From positions 806,001 to 870,000 of the forward strand of contig JANHCV010000009.1 in NCBI GenBank assembly GCA_025594325.1: DNA of 64,000 nt. Direction: 5' to 3'. Both the position numbers and the translations under genes were made by a program. Positions within the stretch are counted from its first letter, which is position 1. Each line of letters opens with the position of its first letter. Below the pieces are notes generated by a model that saw nothing but the letters and a program-made list of their open reading frames with translations, had not been told where the DNA came from and searched no databases. Source of the DNA: Blastocladiella emersonii ATCC 22665 (lineage: Eukaryota; Blastocladiomycota; Blastocladiomycetes; Blastocladiales; Blastocladiaceae). Positions 11,354-22,432 of this stretch are shown here, piece by piece.

Positions 11354-12800
11354 AACAAAGCGGGTCATCCAAACGAAGATCCTGGCCACCGCGTCATTGT
11401 ACTCGCGCGACGCGACGGTCTTGGGAGCGGCACGCTGGATCTCAAGCGCTGTATCGGGCCCGTTGTAAAGGCTTTTCGTTGCCGCCACGTCGATAGCGCG
11501 GGCCACCCACTGCGCGTTCTTGACGCCATCGAGCGCACCGGTAGGCACGGCCCGCCAGAAAGAAAGGGGAAGTGAAGACCCCCTCCAGGTGTTTCAGCCA
11601 GCAGTTGCGTCTCCCAGAGCGTCCAGAAGCGCAGAGAAGTCGGTTTGAATGAGAAGCTGGATCAGCTCGAGGTGAGGGTAGCGTAGCTTTCGGCACGGCG
11701 CACTGTCGTGATTGGATTGAGGCGGCGAAAAGTCCGAGAGCTGGCCGAGCCTGCAAGTCCGTTCAATGAAATGTCGCCCAGCGTCGACTGAAAGCTTGCG
11801 CAGGGCCTACGGGTCGAGGGCGAGCAGCTCACGAACAGTTTCAAATCAAACCTGCTGATCGGAAAGCTGGCATTTCCTGCAGATGGAATTTTCGTGAGAG
11901 GAAGGTGATATCTCGTGGCAACCAGCAAGGCGGGCCGCTTGAGCGTAAACCATCGTACCAAGGAATAGGTACACCGTGCCTTGGCTTTTCATCAGCGCAA
12001 GCGCACTGCTCGTTGAAGCCGTACGACGAGAGCTCGCGCAAAACGCCGATGATCGGCACGTTCCACGAAAAGACCGGAGTCAGGGCCAAAAAGTTGAGGA
12101 GACCAAGCGGGCGGACGTTCGCGTCGCCCTCCGTAGACCATGTGCTTGCGAATTCGGCAATTGCTTCGTAAGAAAAAATTTGAGAGGTTTGCCCAGTTGC
12201 TAACTGGGAGGCGAATGCGGAAGAGATCGGGAGCTGTCTGTGCGGCACTATTGAGAAGTCGGAGCGCGGACGGCGCACCAAGTCGGACGACGGCAAGGAC
12301 GAAAAGCTGGAAGAGGGACGCGATGGGAGCATCCTTGCAGCGGTGGTGGTGAACGCTGGCAATCGATTCTTTGAGCTGCTCGGACAGGGCTTCGATTGTC
12401 GAGTCAGAAGCGCGCAGAGCGAGCGAGGCCATCGGGAGAAGGTGGTTGCAGAATGCAGAGAAGAGCGACACGAGATGTTGATAGTTGGGATCGCCTGGCG
12501 CAACTCGACCCGAATCAAAGCCATATTCGAGGATAGCGCCGCTGTCGGACGTGAACCAGTCGGACTGCAAGTAAAATTTCAAGTAATTTGCAGGTACACC
12601 GTTGATAGTTTGAAGAAGCCACACACGCTTCACGGGGCTCACCCGCACGATGGCGTGAAGCTAGCTCGCGCGAAGCGGCGCAGACGGCAGGCCGGGACCG
12701 GGCAAGCTGCAGCACCTGGAGCATCAGCTCGCCAGGCAATTTGGAGAGGCTAGCAAGACGTTTGAGTTGCACCAAGTTATTTTCATTTGCTTTTATTGTG
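11354..12800 (-). pseudogene. Family-A pseudogene A2
   Basis: Pieces of a family-A gene are readable on the minus strand in three frames. The F-box-like start (LSKLPGELMLQVLQLARSR) lies near 12.7 kb. A long middle piece lies at 11992-12648 (YLQSDWFTSDSGAILEYGFDSG..., very like A5). Fragments of exon 2 lie around 11.66-11.96 kb, and the C-terminus (TGALDGVKNAQWVARAI) at 11354-11548. There are several frameshifts, and most of the exon 1/exon 2 centre is missing. It lies just downstream of B1, convergent with it, as A3 does with B2. The B-then-A arrangement was therefore probably duplicated as a unit. Confidence 0.75.
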
Positions 12801-12952
12801 GTCGTCGTGGTCAGCGCAGGCAAGCGAAAGGCAACGGGCGCGTCGCTTTGGACAGCAGCCCTTGTTGCGGCAAGCCGAGTTTCCCAGGTGCTGTCATGTG
12901 AGTGGCGCCCCGCGTCGCGAGCAGCTCTCCCCATTGCCAGTACCTCCACCAC

Positions 12953-14832
12953 TCACTCCGTTCGGGTGTCAACTGTGCGGGGCTTTGCCCAACTGCCCTC
13001 TCGCCCGCGATCACCTGGCACGACAGACGCGCGATTGACGCGTGATGCAAGGAACTGCACGATTTATGAAGTGGAACACACGGAACTCGCTTCAGGTGTA
13101 GTAGCGCTGACTGATATCGTGCTTCGGATCCGCGTTACATGGAGGGACACGAGAGAAAGGGTCGCAACGCGTCAGTATCGCGCGTTGGAGCTGTCCCGAC
13201 ACGCCTATTTCTCTCGCTTTTGCTCGCCTTCCTGCTGTTGAGCTGGATTAAGTCGACTACGGACGGGACGGAGCAAACTGAAGGTTGCCAACCGGGTCGC
13301 TTTTACTTCCTTCACTTAGCGCGCGCTTCCAGCGACTCAACTTCCCCGTGGTCTCCCGCAACGCGACGAGCTTTCATTTAAGAGACCAGCCGACAATGTG
13401 ACCGTGTGCATCGCATGCCACAACCTAGATTTAGACCTCGAGCAAGTTTGGTTTCTCAGAAACGGACCAAGAGCGCTCAGATGAAGCGGGCCTACTGTGG
13501 AACGGTTGCGCAAGGTCGACGCGCGATAGGGCGGACCATGGGATGACGTTCGTTGCGACGTGGGACGCGTCAGCGCGAATCAACATCGTGTGCATCATGA
13601 TGCACGCATGGGCGGAGCGCTTCGTCTCGTTCGTCCCCACCTGGCAAAACTTGCCCATGCAGCAATACGTGGAACCTCAAGAACGGGAGGACTGTCAAGC
13701 TCGTGCTGACGCACGCCTGTTGGTGAGAAGCTGGCATCAGCGGCCGCGACGGCCTGCTCAGCCAACTTTCGCTCGCCTTCAGCTGCGCGGTGGTCGACGT
13801 GCACAAATTGCGTGGGAAGCATATCAACGATGTCGAACGTCATGATGATTCGCAGCGCGCATCAAATAGAGCTCGCCGACAAGGTGTTCTAGCGAGCCAA
13901 TAGCGCGTTCCGCCACCGGCCAGGTTGCAGCGATCATGAACAAAACCGGTGAGCAGCACAGCCGATGGAGCCGCGCATGCTTGCGCTGGAACGAAATCAG
14001 CTGCGCGCTCTGCTCGGAACATAGCTCGCACCTCATACCGCCGAGAAGGAGATATCGAGTAGCTACTCGCCGCGAGGGTTCACGCGGCTTCGTCGCTCCG
14101 CGTCGCTCACCGCAAAGTCCCGCGGCAAGTAACCAGGACGAGACGCGACGCGACGCTAGGCCTGGCGGGGACAACGGCAGTGTAGTAATAGCGGCGACGG
14201 CTGCGGCGCAGGAAGAGAGAGTCCATCAACAGCAGGGGAAGGATAAGGACACAATGAGCAAGAATTTCGAGCTTGGGTCACCTCAGGAGACAAGGCACTG
14301 CAAGCTCAGGCGACGTGAAAGGGTCCAACGGCATGCTTCTCTGCTCGCGAGCTCGCCTAAGCAGCGCTCCTGCAGTAGCAAGAACAGAGTGCGAAAGCGA
14401 TGCCAACGGAGCACTCAAGTCACCGGTCGAGCCGAGAACACCACGCTGCCGGACGAGGGCCACTAAAAGCGCTGAAGGAGAGACGGGACCAGCCTGCCGT
14501 CGAGTTCATGATTTATGAGATTCATTGCATAGAGTTATTCAGCTTCATTGAATAAGGAGAGCATACGGGAGGGGAGCAGAGCGGAAGCGAGAGCCGAAGC
14601 GAAGTGGCGTAACGCGACACAGGAGTGATGTCATTGGGAGCGACGTGATCTGGTCGCGTGACGAAACGAGAGCTTCAAGGTCGCAGCGCCTATGGCTTGG
14701 GCAAAGCCCCGCATATCCGTGTGGTATCTACATAAATGTATATAGACCGTCTGTCGTCACCAGCGGGAGCTCAAGGAGGGGTAACAACGCGGCACAAATC
14801 CAAGCGCAGAACGTTTGGCGACGCGCGGCGCG
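12953..14832. other. Intergenic, no supportable gene
   Basis: About 1.9 kb with only short, mutually overlapping frames on both strands (for example around 13.6-14.2 kb on the minus strand). None shows a recognisable domain. A TATATA-like stretch occurs near 14737. It may hold an old decayed gene, but I cannot support one. Confidence 0.5.
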
Positions 14833-14858
14833 ACGCGTTTCCCATCACCGCGACGCGT
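14833..14858 (+). promoter_or_regulatory. Paired ACGCGT elements upstream of gene B2
   Basis: ACGCGT at 14833-14838 and 14853-14858, again 20 bp apart, 42 bp before the B2 ATG. Both position and spacing match B1. Confidence 0.45.
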
Positions 14859-14899
14859 CCTCGCCCCTCGCTTTCCGCCCACCATCGTCGCCGACTACC

Positions 14900-17292
14900 A
14901 TGCATCATATAGAAAATCCAATGCAGCGCCACGACTCGGCGCATTCCGTCCCCAATGCCAGCGACACCGCGTGCGCGCCGCCGTCTCTGGCCGACCTGCC
15001 GTTCGAAGTTCTCGGGCCGCTCGTCAAGCTCGCACGGCCGCGCCAGATTCTCTGCACTTCCTCGCGCGAAATCTACGACATCACGCTCGATACACACGTC
15101 AAGCGCGTCTGGGTGCACACGCGGCTGCGGGCCGCGGCTCGCCACCTCTTGATTTCTTGCGAGCCCTACACGGGACCGTGCTCGCCAGTTCCCAGCGTCG
15201 CTCTTCTGTGCGGCGTGCACGGCATCGATGGAATCAAGCAGCACCGCGGTCTTCTATACCCGCTTATCTCGGCTCACCTGCTCGACCGCATGCAACGCGA
15301 CTTACGCGCTTGTGCCCAGGATCCCGGCGAGCTCTCGCTTCGCGCGCGGTTCTTTGACTGGGAGCAGGCTAGTAGTGGTTCCAAGGACAGCCCGCCGCCG
15401 CCTCGCCGCAGGCCCGGCCTCACCAAAATCATGGACATTGACGTGTGTCTGCGCTCGCCCGTGTACTCGCAGATCCACCTCCTCGTCACCGCTTTCTTCG
15501 ACATTAACTGTTCGAACGTCGCCGCGGTCATCTTGGAGGAAACCCATCGACGTGCGCCGGCACTCCTGCTGCTCGAGTGCAACAACTGGCTCGTCCGCCA
15601 CCCGCCGCCCGACGGCTGGCCCATGGGAACGCGTGTCCGCTTCCCCCAGCCCATCTCGCTCTTCGACTACCTCGGCTTCATTTCGCTGTTCAACTGGAGC
15701 TCGCGCGCCTTCGCCCTGCTCCGAAAGCCCCAGTTTCGAATCTACTTCGCTCCCACGGCACTCAATCCTGACCCTGCACGGTGGATGCTCCCGCGTGCGG
15801 CAAGCGGCGCGGGACCCGGTCACCTCGCTTCTCACTTCTTTGAGTCGACCACCAACGTCGTTCACGCTCGTCTGCGCGATGGATTTGACTGGCTCGTTGC
15901 GTGCGCCCCAAACTCCGTCTTGAACTTGATCGACATGGATCTCGCATTCCGCGTTGTTCTCCAGTGCCAAACGCGTGTCGACTTTCTGGTGCGGTACCCC
16001 GAATTCATCCTCGGCCGTTCAAACCACCGTGCTCGCTTGGTACTGCTCATCGACTACTTTTTTCACACCAAGGAGCGCGACCCCCGTGTCATCCAACTGC
16101 TCGAAAGCGACGGACGACTCAGCCCCAGGATTTGGGAAGAATGCCTTTTCCTTGGTTTTGAATGTCAACGGAACCACAACTTGATCTTGCAGTCGTCTGA
16201 GTTTGCTCGTCTCGGACCTCCCCCGCAGGACATGCTTGTCCAATGTACGTCAAAGCGATCAGGTTACCTCAATGAATCGTTGACGGATCCGCAATTCTAG
16301 GCTTTCGGCGCATAATGGCGAAACCATGTGGTCCTCACGTTGCAGCGCGCAACATCCTCGCTTGCGTGACCGAGCAGTATCCCGGCCTTGTTGAGCGCCT
16401 TGCTGCAACTGTTGGCCCAGAGCATCTCGTCACTAACATGTCGTCGAGTCTCATCAATTGCCGGATCGCCCCTCTTTTCCACAAAGTCGGCACCGCTTCC
16501 GCTGCTCACGTATGGGGCATGTTCCGCTTCGGCACCGCGCTCCAGCGCCGGCTCGGCACCATCACGCCGACCGAGCACTTTGTGGTCCCATCGTGGCTCC
16601 CCGTCATTGTGCTCCAGAACGCGGCCACGCGCGACGCCGCGCTCGAGCTGATCAGCAATTCATGCACCGCCGCCGTGTACTTGTCCGCCATTGTGACGGC
16701 GCAGTGCAAGCTTGGCTGCCTCCCGGGCTGCATCGATGCTCCGCCCAACACCAACATCTGCGGCGCGTGCTACATCACCTTGCAGCCGGCCTGGTTCGCG
16801 ACGATCCAGGACCTGCTCTCACTCCTTGATGCGCCTGTGCGCCAGATGCACCCGACCGCGCGGCGCGCCCTCGGCCTGTTCCTGACCTGGTCGTTCCACC
16901 CGGCGCGCACATGGCTCAACCCGCACGCGACGTGCACCGCGACGCACCCGCGGGTCGAGTTTTCGACTCGCAAGCTCGTTCGTCTTCTCGCGAGCATCGA
17001 TGCCGCTGCTCTCCTCAACGCGGTCCCTGCGACCCGGTGGGTCCAGGATGGTTTTTGGTACGAGGTGCCCGACGACGCGCTTGACGGCGCCCGCGACGCG
17101 GCGTGGTTTGCGCGAATGGCTGCGCCGATGATCGCCAAGGGCGCGGATGAGGAACTCGCCCAACTGACGCGTACCGCGCCGCGCACAACAGCTTCGTCCG
17201 AGTACGCCAAGGAGGCGGCGCGGCTTGCGTTTGATATGCGCAAGAAGGGGACCAAGTACTGGGCGTGCGCTACCGGCCGGTACCAGTGCTGA
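14900..17292 (+). CDS. Family-B protein B2, two exons
   Basis: Exon 1 is 14900-16244, the intron 16245-16300 (56 nt, GTACGT...CTAG, phase 1) and exon 2 16301-17292, giving about 778 aa. I chose the ATG at 14900 because it aligns with the B1 start (both continue I-E-N-P-M-Q-R-H-D-S-A-H-S), although the frame is open further upstream. The F-box-like start is LADLPFEVLGPLVKLARPR. The central Cys patch is QCKLGCLPGC then CGAC. The C-terminus is WYEVPDDALDGARDAAWFAR, ending GRYQC. B1 and B2 differ throughout exon 1 yet keep all conserved blocks, so both look under constraint. Function and location are unknown; substrate recognition for ubiquitin ligation is one possibility from the F-box-like start. 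Confidence 0.75.
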
Positions 17293-18310
17293 TGATGAAA
17301 GAGAGGAGACTATTGCACACTCGAATACAAAGCACTCACTTTGCGCGCGCGCGTTTTTGCCGCAAGGCTCAGTGTTAAAAGTGTCTCACGGTCACATGAT
17401 ATCCAAACGCGTCTCTCGACGCGTCGTTGATGCGCTGCAACGGCTCGAGAAGCGGAGCGAGATACAAATGTCTGTCGGTGATCGCCTCAAGGTTTATGTG
17501 CGAATACCGCCAAGCAAGAGTTGCTCAACCATAATCCATGTGACATACGGGATTCGAGCAGCTGAAAAAACTAGTGCATGTTAAAACAAATGATTCGAAT
17601 GGAAAATCAAACAAACCAACTTCCTGACTTTCAGCAGTTGTGGTGGATCGCGACCATCGCGTCCGCGTACTCACGGGAAGCAACCGTCTTAGGTGCGGCG
17701 CGGCGAAATTCGTCAACAATTGGACGAGCCATCGCGCGGTCCTGCGTCGCGACGTCAACCGCGCGCGCGATCCACTGCGCGTCCTTGACGCCATCAAGCG
17801 CTCCAGAGGGTGCGGCTCGCCAGAAGGAAACGGGAATCGGACATGTTCCCAACCGTGATCGTCAAGGAGATCCAGGCTGTGCAAGGTGGCGAGGTTTTCC
17901 AAGTCGAGGTCAATCGCTTGAGTGCATAGCGCGTTTGCAACAAAGTCGCGCTCCGTCTCGCCGATTCCGTGTGCCAGCCGCTGCGGCTCGAGTTGCGCCA
18001 ACTGGCAAAGCAGAGGAGGCTTGTCCAGGAGGTAAGTAATGAGATGCCTGCCGTCAAAGTGAACGCGGTTGCCAGTCCACGGCTCGTGCAGAAGCCACTG
18101 GAGCATCGTTGCCATGCTATCGGTGAGTTGATTGGTGAGCTCCACCTCGCGAATACTGCTGAGGAGTGCAGCTGAGAGATCTTGATTGGCAAATGTTTGG
18201 GCAAGCCAACGAGTGCTGAGCGCAGAGCAAAGAAGACCGCTCAATACGGAGACAATTGGGCAGTTCCAGAGAAACACCGCGTACCGTATTCCGCAACTTA
18301 CAAGAGAAAC

Positions 18311-18422
18311 CACGCAGAACCGTAGGTGATGGATAAGCCACTTCACGTGATATTCGTAGACTAATAAAACCAAAACAAACGACCCGGTCTGAACCCCGCC
18401 TCTTCACGTCACGCCCGACCGG
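18311..18422 (+). repeat. DIRS left inverted terminal repeat
   Basis: The first 92 bp (to 18402) match the reverse complement of 21965-22056 almost perfectly. A further imperfect match (CACGCCCGACCGG) extends to 18422. Confidence 0.9.
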
Positions 18423-18495
18423 CAACTGATTTGGTCCACAGCGACGCTGTCGCCCTGTAACTCCACGCAATCTGCTCTACACACACTACTCTTTC

Positions 18496-19629
18496 ATGGA
18501 CGATGCAGCAGTCCTGGGCCAGGCGTTCCTCGGCCTCCAGCAGGAAGTCGATGTACTCCGCCAGCAGCTCGGGCAGCAGCAACAGCAGCAGCAACGACAG
18601 CAGCAGCAACATGAACAACAACAAGCAGAAGCTGATCCTGATGCGTCCTCCCCACTGGCGCCCTTGCACCGCGCGGACCCTCCACGCGGCAGGGCTCTCG
18701 CCAGCTGGTACGAGCGCGCCCGCGGCGGTCATGCCCCCACGCAGCCGCTTCTGGACTCCTTCATCGACAACCGCGCGGGTGGCCGCCTCCAGAACCACGG
18801 ATTCGGCCAGCAGTACCCCGCGCCTGATCATCCTCTCTTCAACTCGCTGTCCGAGATCGACGTCTTCGCCCGCGTCGGCTTCGAGGGCGCTTCCGGTACC
18901 GGCTGGACCCATGCTGTGGTCGAGAAGCGCCTGCGCGACTACCAGTCCGAGCTCAACCTCGGTGCTCGCGTCGCGCTACAGCAGCTGCACTACGCTCAAG
19001 AGCTTCTACGCCGCGTCGATCCAGACGGCTTCCGCCGCTGCTACGGCGACGCCGCCGGTGACGCGCTCGGTCCGGACGACCTCGCCGGCTTCGTCTACCC
19101 GCCCGAGCCCATGTTCGACGCCGACGGCCAGCCCGTCCTTGACGGGGCAGGCCAGCAGCTCATCGAGACGTACCCGCATCCCCCTCGTCTCGTCGCGACC
19201 CTCTGGGCCATGCACGATGCAGCGCGCGACCAGCTCGCGCACAACCGGCACCATTTCGGCCTTCTCGAAGCTGCGCGTCGCGACAACGTGGCCGCTGGCG
19301 CCCGCTTCCCGGCGGCGGTCGCCGAGTTCGTCCGCTCGGTCCCCAGCGACGGTGACCAGTTCCTCTTTGGTCCCAATGTCGAGCGCACCGTCGACGCCGC
19401 TCGCACTGTCCAGTCTACCGACGCTATCATCAAGCTCGCCAACAGGGCGGGAAACGCTTCGGGCGGCGACGTCAGTGGTCGTGGCGGCGCCGCATCTTCC
19501 CGAGGCGCCCCAGCCGCGCAGGGGCGCGGCCGGGGTCGCGGTGGCTTCCGCGGCCACCAGCAGCAGTACCAGCAACCTCAACAGCAGCAGCCTCAACAGC
19601 AGCCGCAGTCCAACCCGAAGCTCAACTAG
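18496..19629 (+). CDS. DIRS Gag-like protein
   Basis: 377 aa. A Gln-rich coiled N-terminus (residues 15-55, long QQQ runs) precedes a globular part (FNSLSEIDVFARVGFE..., residues 115-300). The tail is rich in RG/GG (ASSRGAPAAQGRGRGRGGF) and then in glutamine. The RG-rich tail fits RNA binding by a capsid-like protein. It is the first ORF of the element, which is the usual gag position. The pol frame is open across its 3' end in the -1 frame, so a -1 frameshift could link the two; initiation at a downstream ATG (19734) is the alternative. The ORF itself is intact. Confidence 0.78.
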   Translation: MDDAAVLGQAFLGLQQEVDVLRQQLGQQQQQQQRQQQQHEQQQAEADPDASSPLAPLHRADPPRGRALASWYERARGGHAPTQPLLDSFIDNRAGGRLQNHGFGQQYPAPDHPLFNSLSEIDVFARVGFEGASGTGWTHAVVEKRLRDYQSELNLGARVALQQLHYAQELLRRVDPDGFRRCYGDAAGDALGPDDLAGFVYPPEPMFDADGQPVLDGAGQQLIETYPHPPRLVATLWAMHDAARDQLAHNRHHFGLLEAARRDNVAAGARFPAAVAEFVRSVPSDGDQFLFGPNVERTVDAARTVQSTDAIIKLANRAGNASGGDVSGRGGAASSRGAPAAQGRGRGRGGFRGHQQQYQQPQQQQPQQQPQSNPKLN

Positions 19630-19733
19630 CGGCCGTTGCGACGGTCGCGCCGGCGGCCAGCTCCGAGGACGAGATCTTCCTGTCGACGCTCGCCAAGGGC
19701 ACGCGCTTCCCGTTCGAGGTGGTTGACACGTCC

Positions 19734-21608
19734 ATGAGGGCGGACCAGTGGGCCTCGAGGACGACCAACGTCGAAGCGCGCAAGATGGCGACCGAGGGCG
19801 TCCGCCTGTCGTTCATGACGCCGCCGCCGGACCGTTCGGCGGCGCCGATGCGCGAGTTCCGCCACTCGGACGAGGACCTGGCCAAGATCACGCTGCAGAT
19901 CGACGAGCTCATCGCGACGGGGGCGGTGGAGCCGTGCCCGCGTCCGCGGTACCTGTCGTCGCCGTTCCTCGTCCGCCAGCCCGACAAGGACCGGCTCTGC
20001 TTCGACATGTCGGAGCTGTCCGAGCACCTGACGCGCGACTCGTTCAAGATGGAGTCGCTCGCGGTGGCGACGCCGATGCTGTCCAGGGGCTGCTACCTGG
20101 CCAAGCTCGACCTCAAGTCGGCGTACCACAGTGTGCCGGTGCACCCCGCGCACTGCGACTTCCTGGCCTTCAACTGGGCCGGTCGGACGTGGCGCTGGCG
20201 CGTCCTCCCGTTTGGTCTCGGGTCGGCGCCGCGCCTGTTCACCATGGTGATCCAGGGCGCGCTCCAGCCGTTGCGCGCGGCGGGGCACAAGTTCGTCCAG
20301 TACATCGACGACATTCTGGTGATCGGCGAGACGCCCGAGCAGGTGCGCGCGACTCTCGCCGCTCTCGCTCGCCAGCTGCTGGCTCTGGGCTACACCCTGA
20401 ACCTGACCAAGTCGTACCTCGTCCCCGCCCGCGTCCAGACGTTCCTCGGGTTCAAGATCAACACGACCAACATGACGCCGTCGCTCCCCAAGGAGAAGGT
20501 CCGCAAGATCGAGCGCGAGTGCTGCTCGCTGCTTGCGGCGGGTCGGTGCTCGGCGCGCCGGCTGGCAGCGGTCCTCGGCATGCTCAACTCGACGGCGCAG
20601 GGGTTCCGGCCGGCGCTGATCCAGCAGTGGTGGCTCCAGCGCTGCCTGTCATTTGGCCTCGCGCGCACGTTGTCGTGGGCGGCGACGATTCCGATCTCGC
20701 CGAGCGCCCGCGAGGAGCTGACGTGGTGGGTGACCAACGTTCGTCGCTGGAACGGTCGTTCGTTCATCCTGCCAACCGCGGCCATCGAGTTCACGACCAC
20801 GACGGACGCCAGCCAGACGGGCTGGGGGATCGTTTTCTCGGACGGCACAACGCAGGGGTCGTGGTCGCCGTGGGAGGCGGCGCAGTCGAGCAACTACCGC
20901 AAGCTCAAGACGATCCTGTTCGCCGTCAAGATCAAGTGCCGCGAGTGGTTGGGTTGGGCGGTGCGGCTCCGGTCCGACAACACGACGGCGATCGCCATGG
21001 TCAACAAGCAGGGCGGCACGGCGTCGCCCAAGCTGCTGGCGCTGGCCAAGGAGCTGTGGTCGCTCCTGCTCGAGTACAACATCCACCTGACGGCGTCGTT
21101 CATCAAGGGCGTCGAGAACGTGGCGGCGGACCGTGCGAGCCGGGTCCTCATTGATCGGCACCAGTACTAGCTGACGTCGGCGGCGTTCAAGCGCGCCATG
21201 GCGGCGCTGCGCGCGAGCCCGACGGTCGATCTGTTCGCCGACCGAGTCAACACGCAGCTCCCGGCCTACTACTCGCTGCAGCCGGATCCGCAAGCACTGG
21301 GCACCGACGCGTTCAAGTTCCAGTGGCTGAGGACGGGCGCGTACGCGTTTCCGCCGCCGAACCAGATCGCGCGGGTCGCCCAACGGGTGCGATCGGCGCG
21401 GATTCGCGATCTGATCCTCGTCACGCCGGCGTGGCGGTCGCAGCCGTGGTACCCGGCGCTGCTCCCGCTTGCGACGGCCAAGCCGCTGCACCTGCCTTCC
21501 AGCGCGGTGCTGCGGGAGTCGCCGACTACGCACCGTGTCCATCCATCGGCATCGGGTGTCTTCGTCTGGCGGCTACGACACGACGCGTGGCGCGACTCGA
21601 GCAGCTGA
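19734..21608 (+). pseudogene. DIRS reverse transcriptase-RNase H, interrupted by TAG
   Basis: Reverse transcriptase motifs are clear: LDLKSAYHSVPVHP, the LPFGLGSAPRLFT block and the catalytic YIDD within FVQYIDDILVIG. RNase H follows with TTDASQTGWG and SDNTTAIAMVNKQGG. The conserved RNase H glutamate (family form SSNxREL) is lysine here (codon AAG at 20901-20903). An in-frame TAG at 21168-21170 follows HQY. The same frame then continues 146 codons through SPTVDLFADRVNTQLPAYY, the conserved segment normally fused after RNase H in DIRS/Ngaro elements. Both lesions are explained by single transitions, so the copy is inactive or depends on readthrough. The -1 relation to gag suggests frameshift expression in an active parent. 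Confidence 0.88.
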
Positions 21609-21801
21609 GCTCGCCCAAAACGCGTCCCTCCTCGGCCCGCCGCGTGCTCCAGCTCCTCGCACTCGCGGTGCACCTGTTCCTCGTCCTCTGCCGCCCGTCC
21701 CGCACCATGGTCAAGATCGCGCTCCGCGGCCAAGTGGGACCGCCGCCGCGCGCCGCGTCCGCGGCGCCCGCGTGCTTGGGGTCGTGGCTACGGCACGAAA
21801 A

Positions 21802-21890
21802 ATCCATCACCTACGGTTCTGCGTGGTTTCTTGAGGCACCACCGCTAGAGCCACCGAAGGTGGCGTGTGGTGATGAAGGAAACCACGCAG
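21802..21890 (+). repeat. DIRS internal complementary region
   Basis: 21802-21825 is the reverse complement of the first 24 bp of the left repeat. 21826-21883 is the reverse complement of the 58-bp right-end extension (one or two mismatches), and 21884-21890 completes it. This head-to-tail complement of both ends is the template for circularisation in the DIRS replication model. Confidence 0.9.
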
Positions 21891-21945
21891 ACCGGGCCCA
21901 CCCACGCGGCCGCAGCCGCGTCTCCTCTCCCTTTGTTTCTCTCAT

Positions 21946-22114
21946 CCGGTCGGGCGTGCCGCTCGAGGCGGGGTTCAGACCGGGTCGTTTGTTTTGGTTT
22001 TATTAGTCTACGAATATCACGTGAAGTGGCTTATCCATCACCTACGGTTCTGCGTGGTTTCCTTCATCACCACACGCCACCTTCAGTGGCTCTAGCGGTG
22101 GTGCCTCAAGAAAC
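21946..22114 (+). repeat. DIRS right inverted terminal repeat plus 58-bp unique end
   Basis: 21946-22056 is the inverted copy of the left repeat. 22057-22114 is an extension absent from the left end, as is usual in DIRS elements where the two terminal repeats differ in length. Confidence 0.9.
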
Positions 22115-22240
22115 GCGTCCGAACAAGGGTCACCCCACAGCGGATAAGCAATGTGGGATTTTGATCGGGTGAGTCGCCGGCGGGCACACGTGGGCCAGCG
22201 AGCACGCGCGAGCGCGCCACCTCTCGCCGTCCGCCGTCCC
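22115..22240. repeat. Left terminal inverted repeat of Y (inner part; outer 28 bp at 18283-18310)
   Basis: Matches the reverse complement of 23779-23894. The outer 28 bp of this repeat lie 3.8 kb away because the DIRS element inserted between them. Confidence 0.9.
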
Positions 22241-22360
22241 ATTTTGTCTCTCCTCCCCTTCTTCCTCGAATAAACCTTCTCCATGTTAGAAGCCAATGCA
22301 TTTCCTTCGAAGAGCCTGTCTCGGGGCCTCCAGCGACCGCTTGCGGCGACGCCCCTCGCC

Positions 22361-22367
22361 TATAAAG
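22361..22367 (+). promoter_or_regulatory. TATA box inside element Y
   Basis: TATAAAG, 75 bp before the ATG at 22442, the same spacing as at the phosphopentomutase gene. Confidence 0.45.
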
Positions 22368-22432
22368 TGCCTGAGCCCCCGCGCCCACAACCCGCGGCAC
22401 CACTGCCTCGCCCAAGCCCTGAACCCGCACAA

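Larger units (their letters stand above)
18311..22114 (+). mobile_element. DIRS-type tyrosine-recombinase retrotransposon copy lacking its recombinase
   Basis: The 3804-bp element has left and right inverted terminal repeats, a gag ORF, an RT-RNase H ORF and an internal complementary region. All are diagnostic of the DIRS order, which integrates as a circle without a target duplication. The borders are fixed by the intact right TIR of Y. The pre-insertion site is ...AGAGAAAC|GCGTCC..., and GAAAC now occurs at both ends (18306-18310 and 22110-22114). No tyrosine recombinase domain is found. Only about 190 bp separate the end of the pol frame from the internal complementary region, so mobility would need a recombinase in trans. 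Confidence 0.88.

Noticed and set aside
12953-14832. tRNA or other RNA genes in the gene-poor stretches
   Set aside because: No GGTTCRAnnCC-type internal promoter box with a matching cloverleaf was found by eye here or elsewhere in the window.
19748-21154. Second long frame overlapping DIRS pol as the missing tyrosine recombinase
   Set aside because: Low-complexity shadow frame; no R-H-R-Y recombinase pattern is visible.
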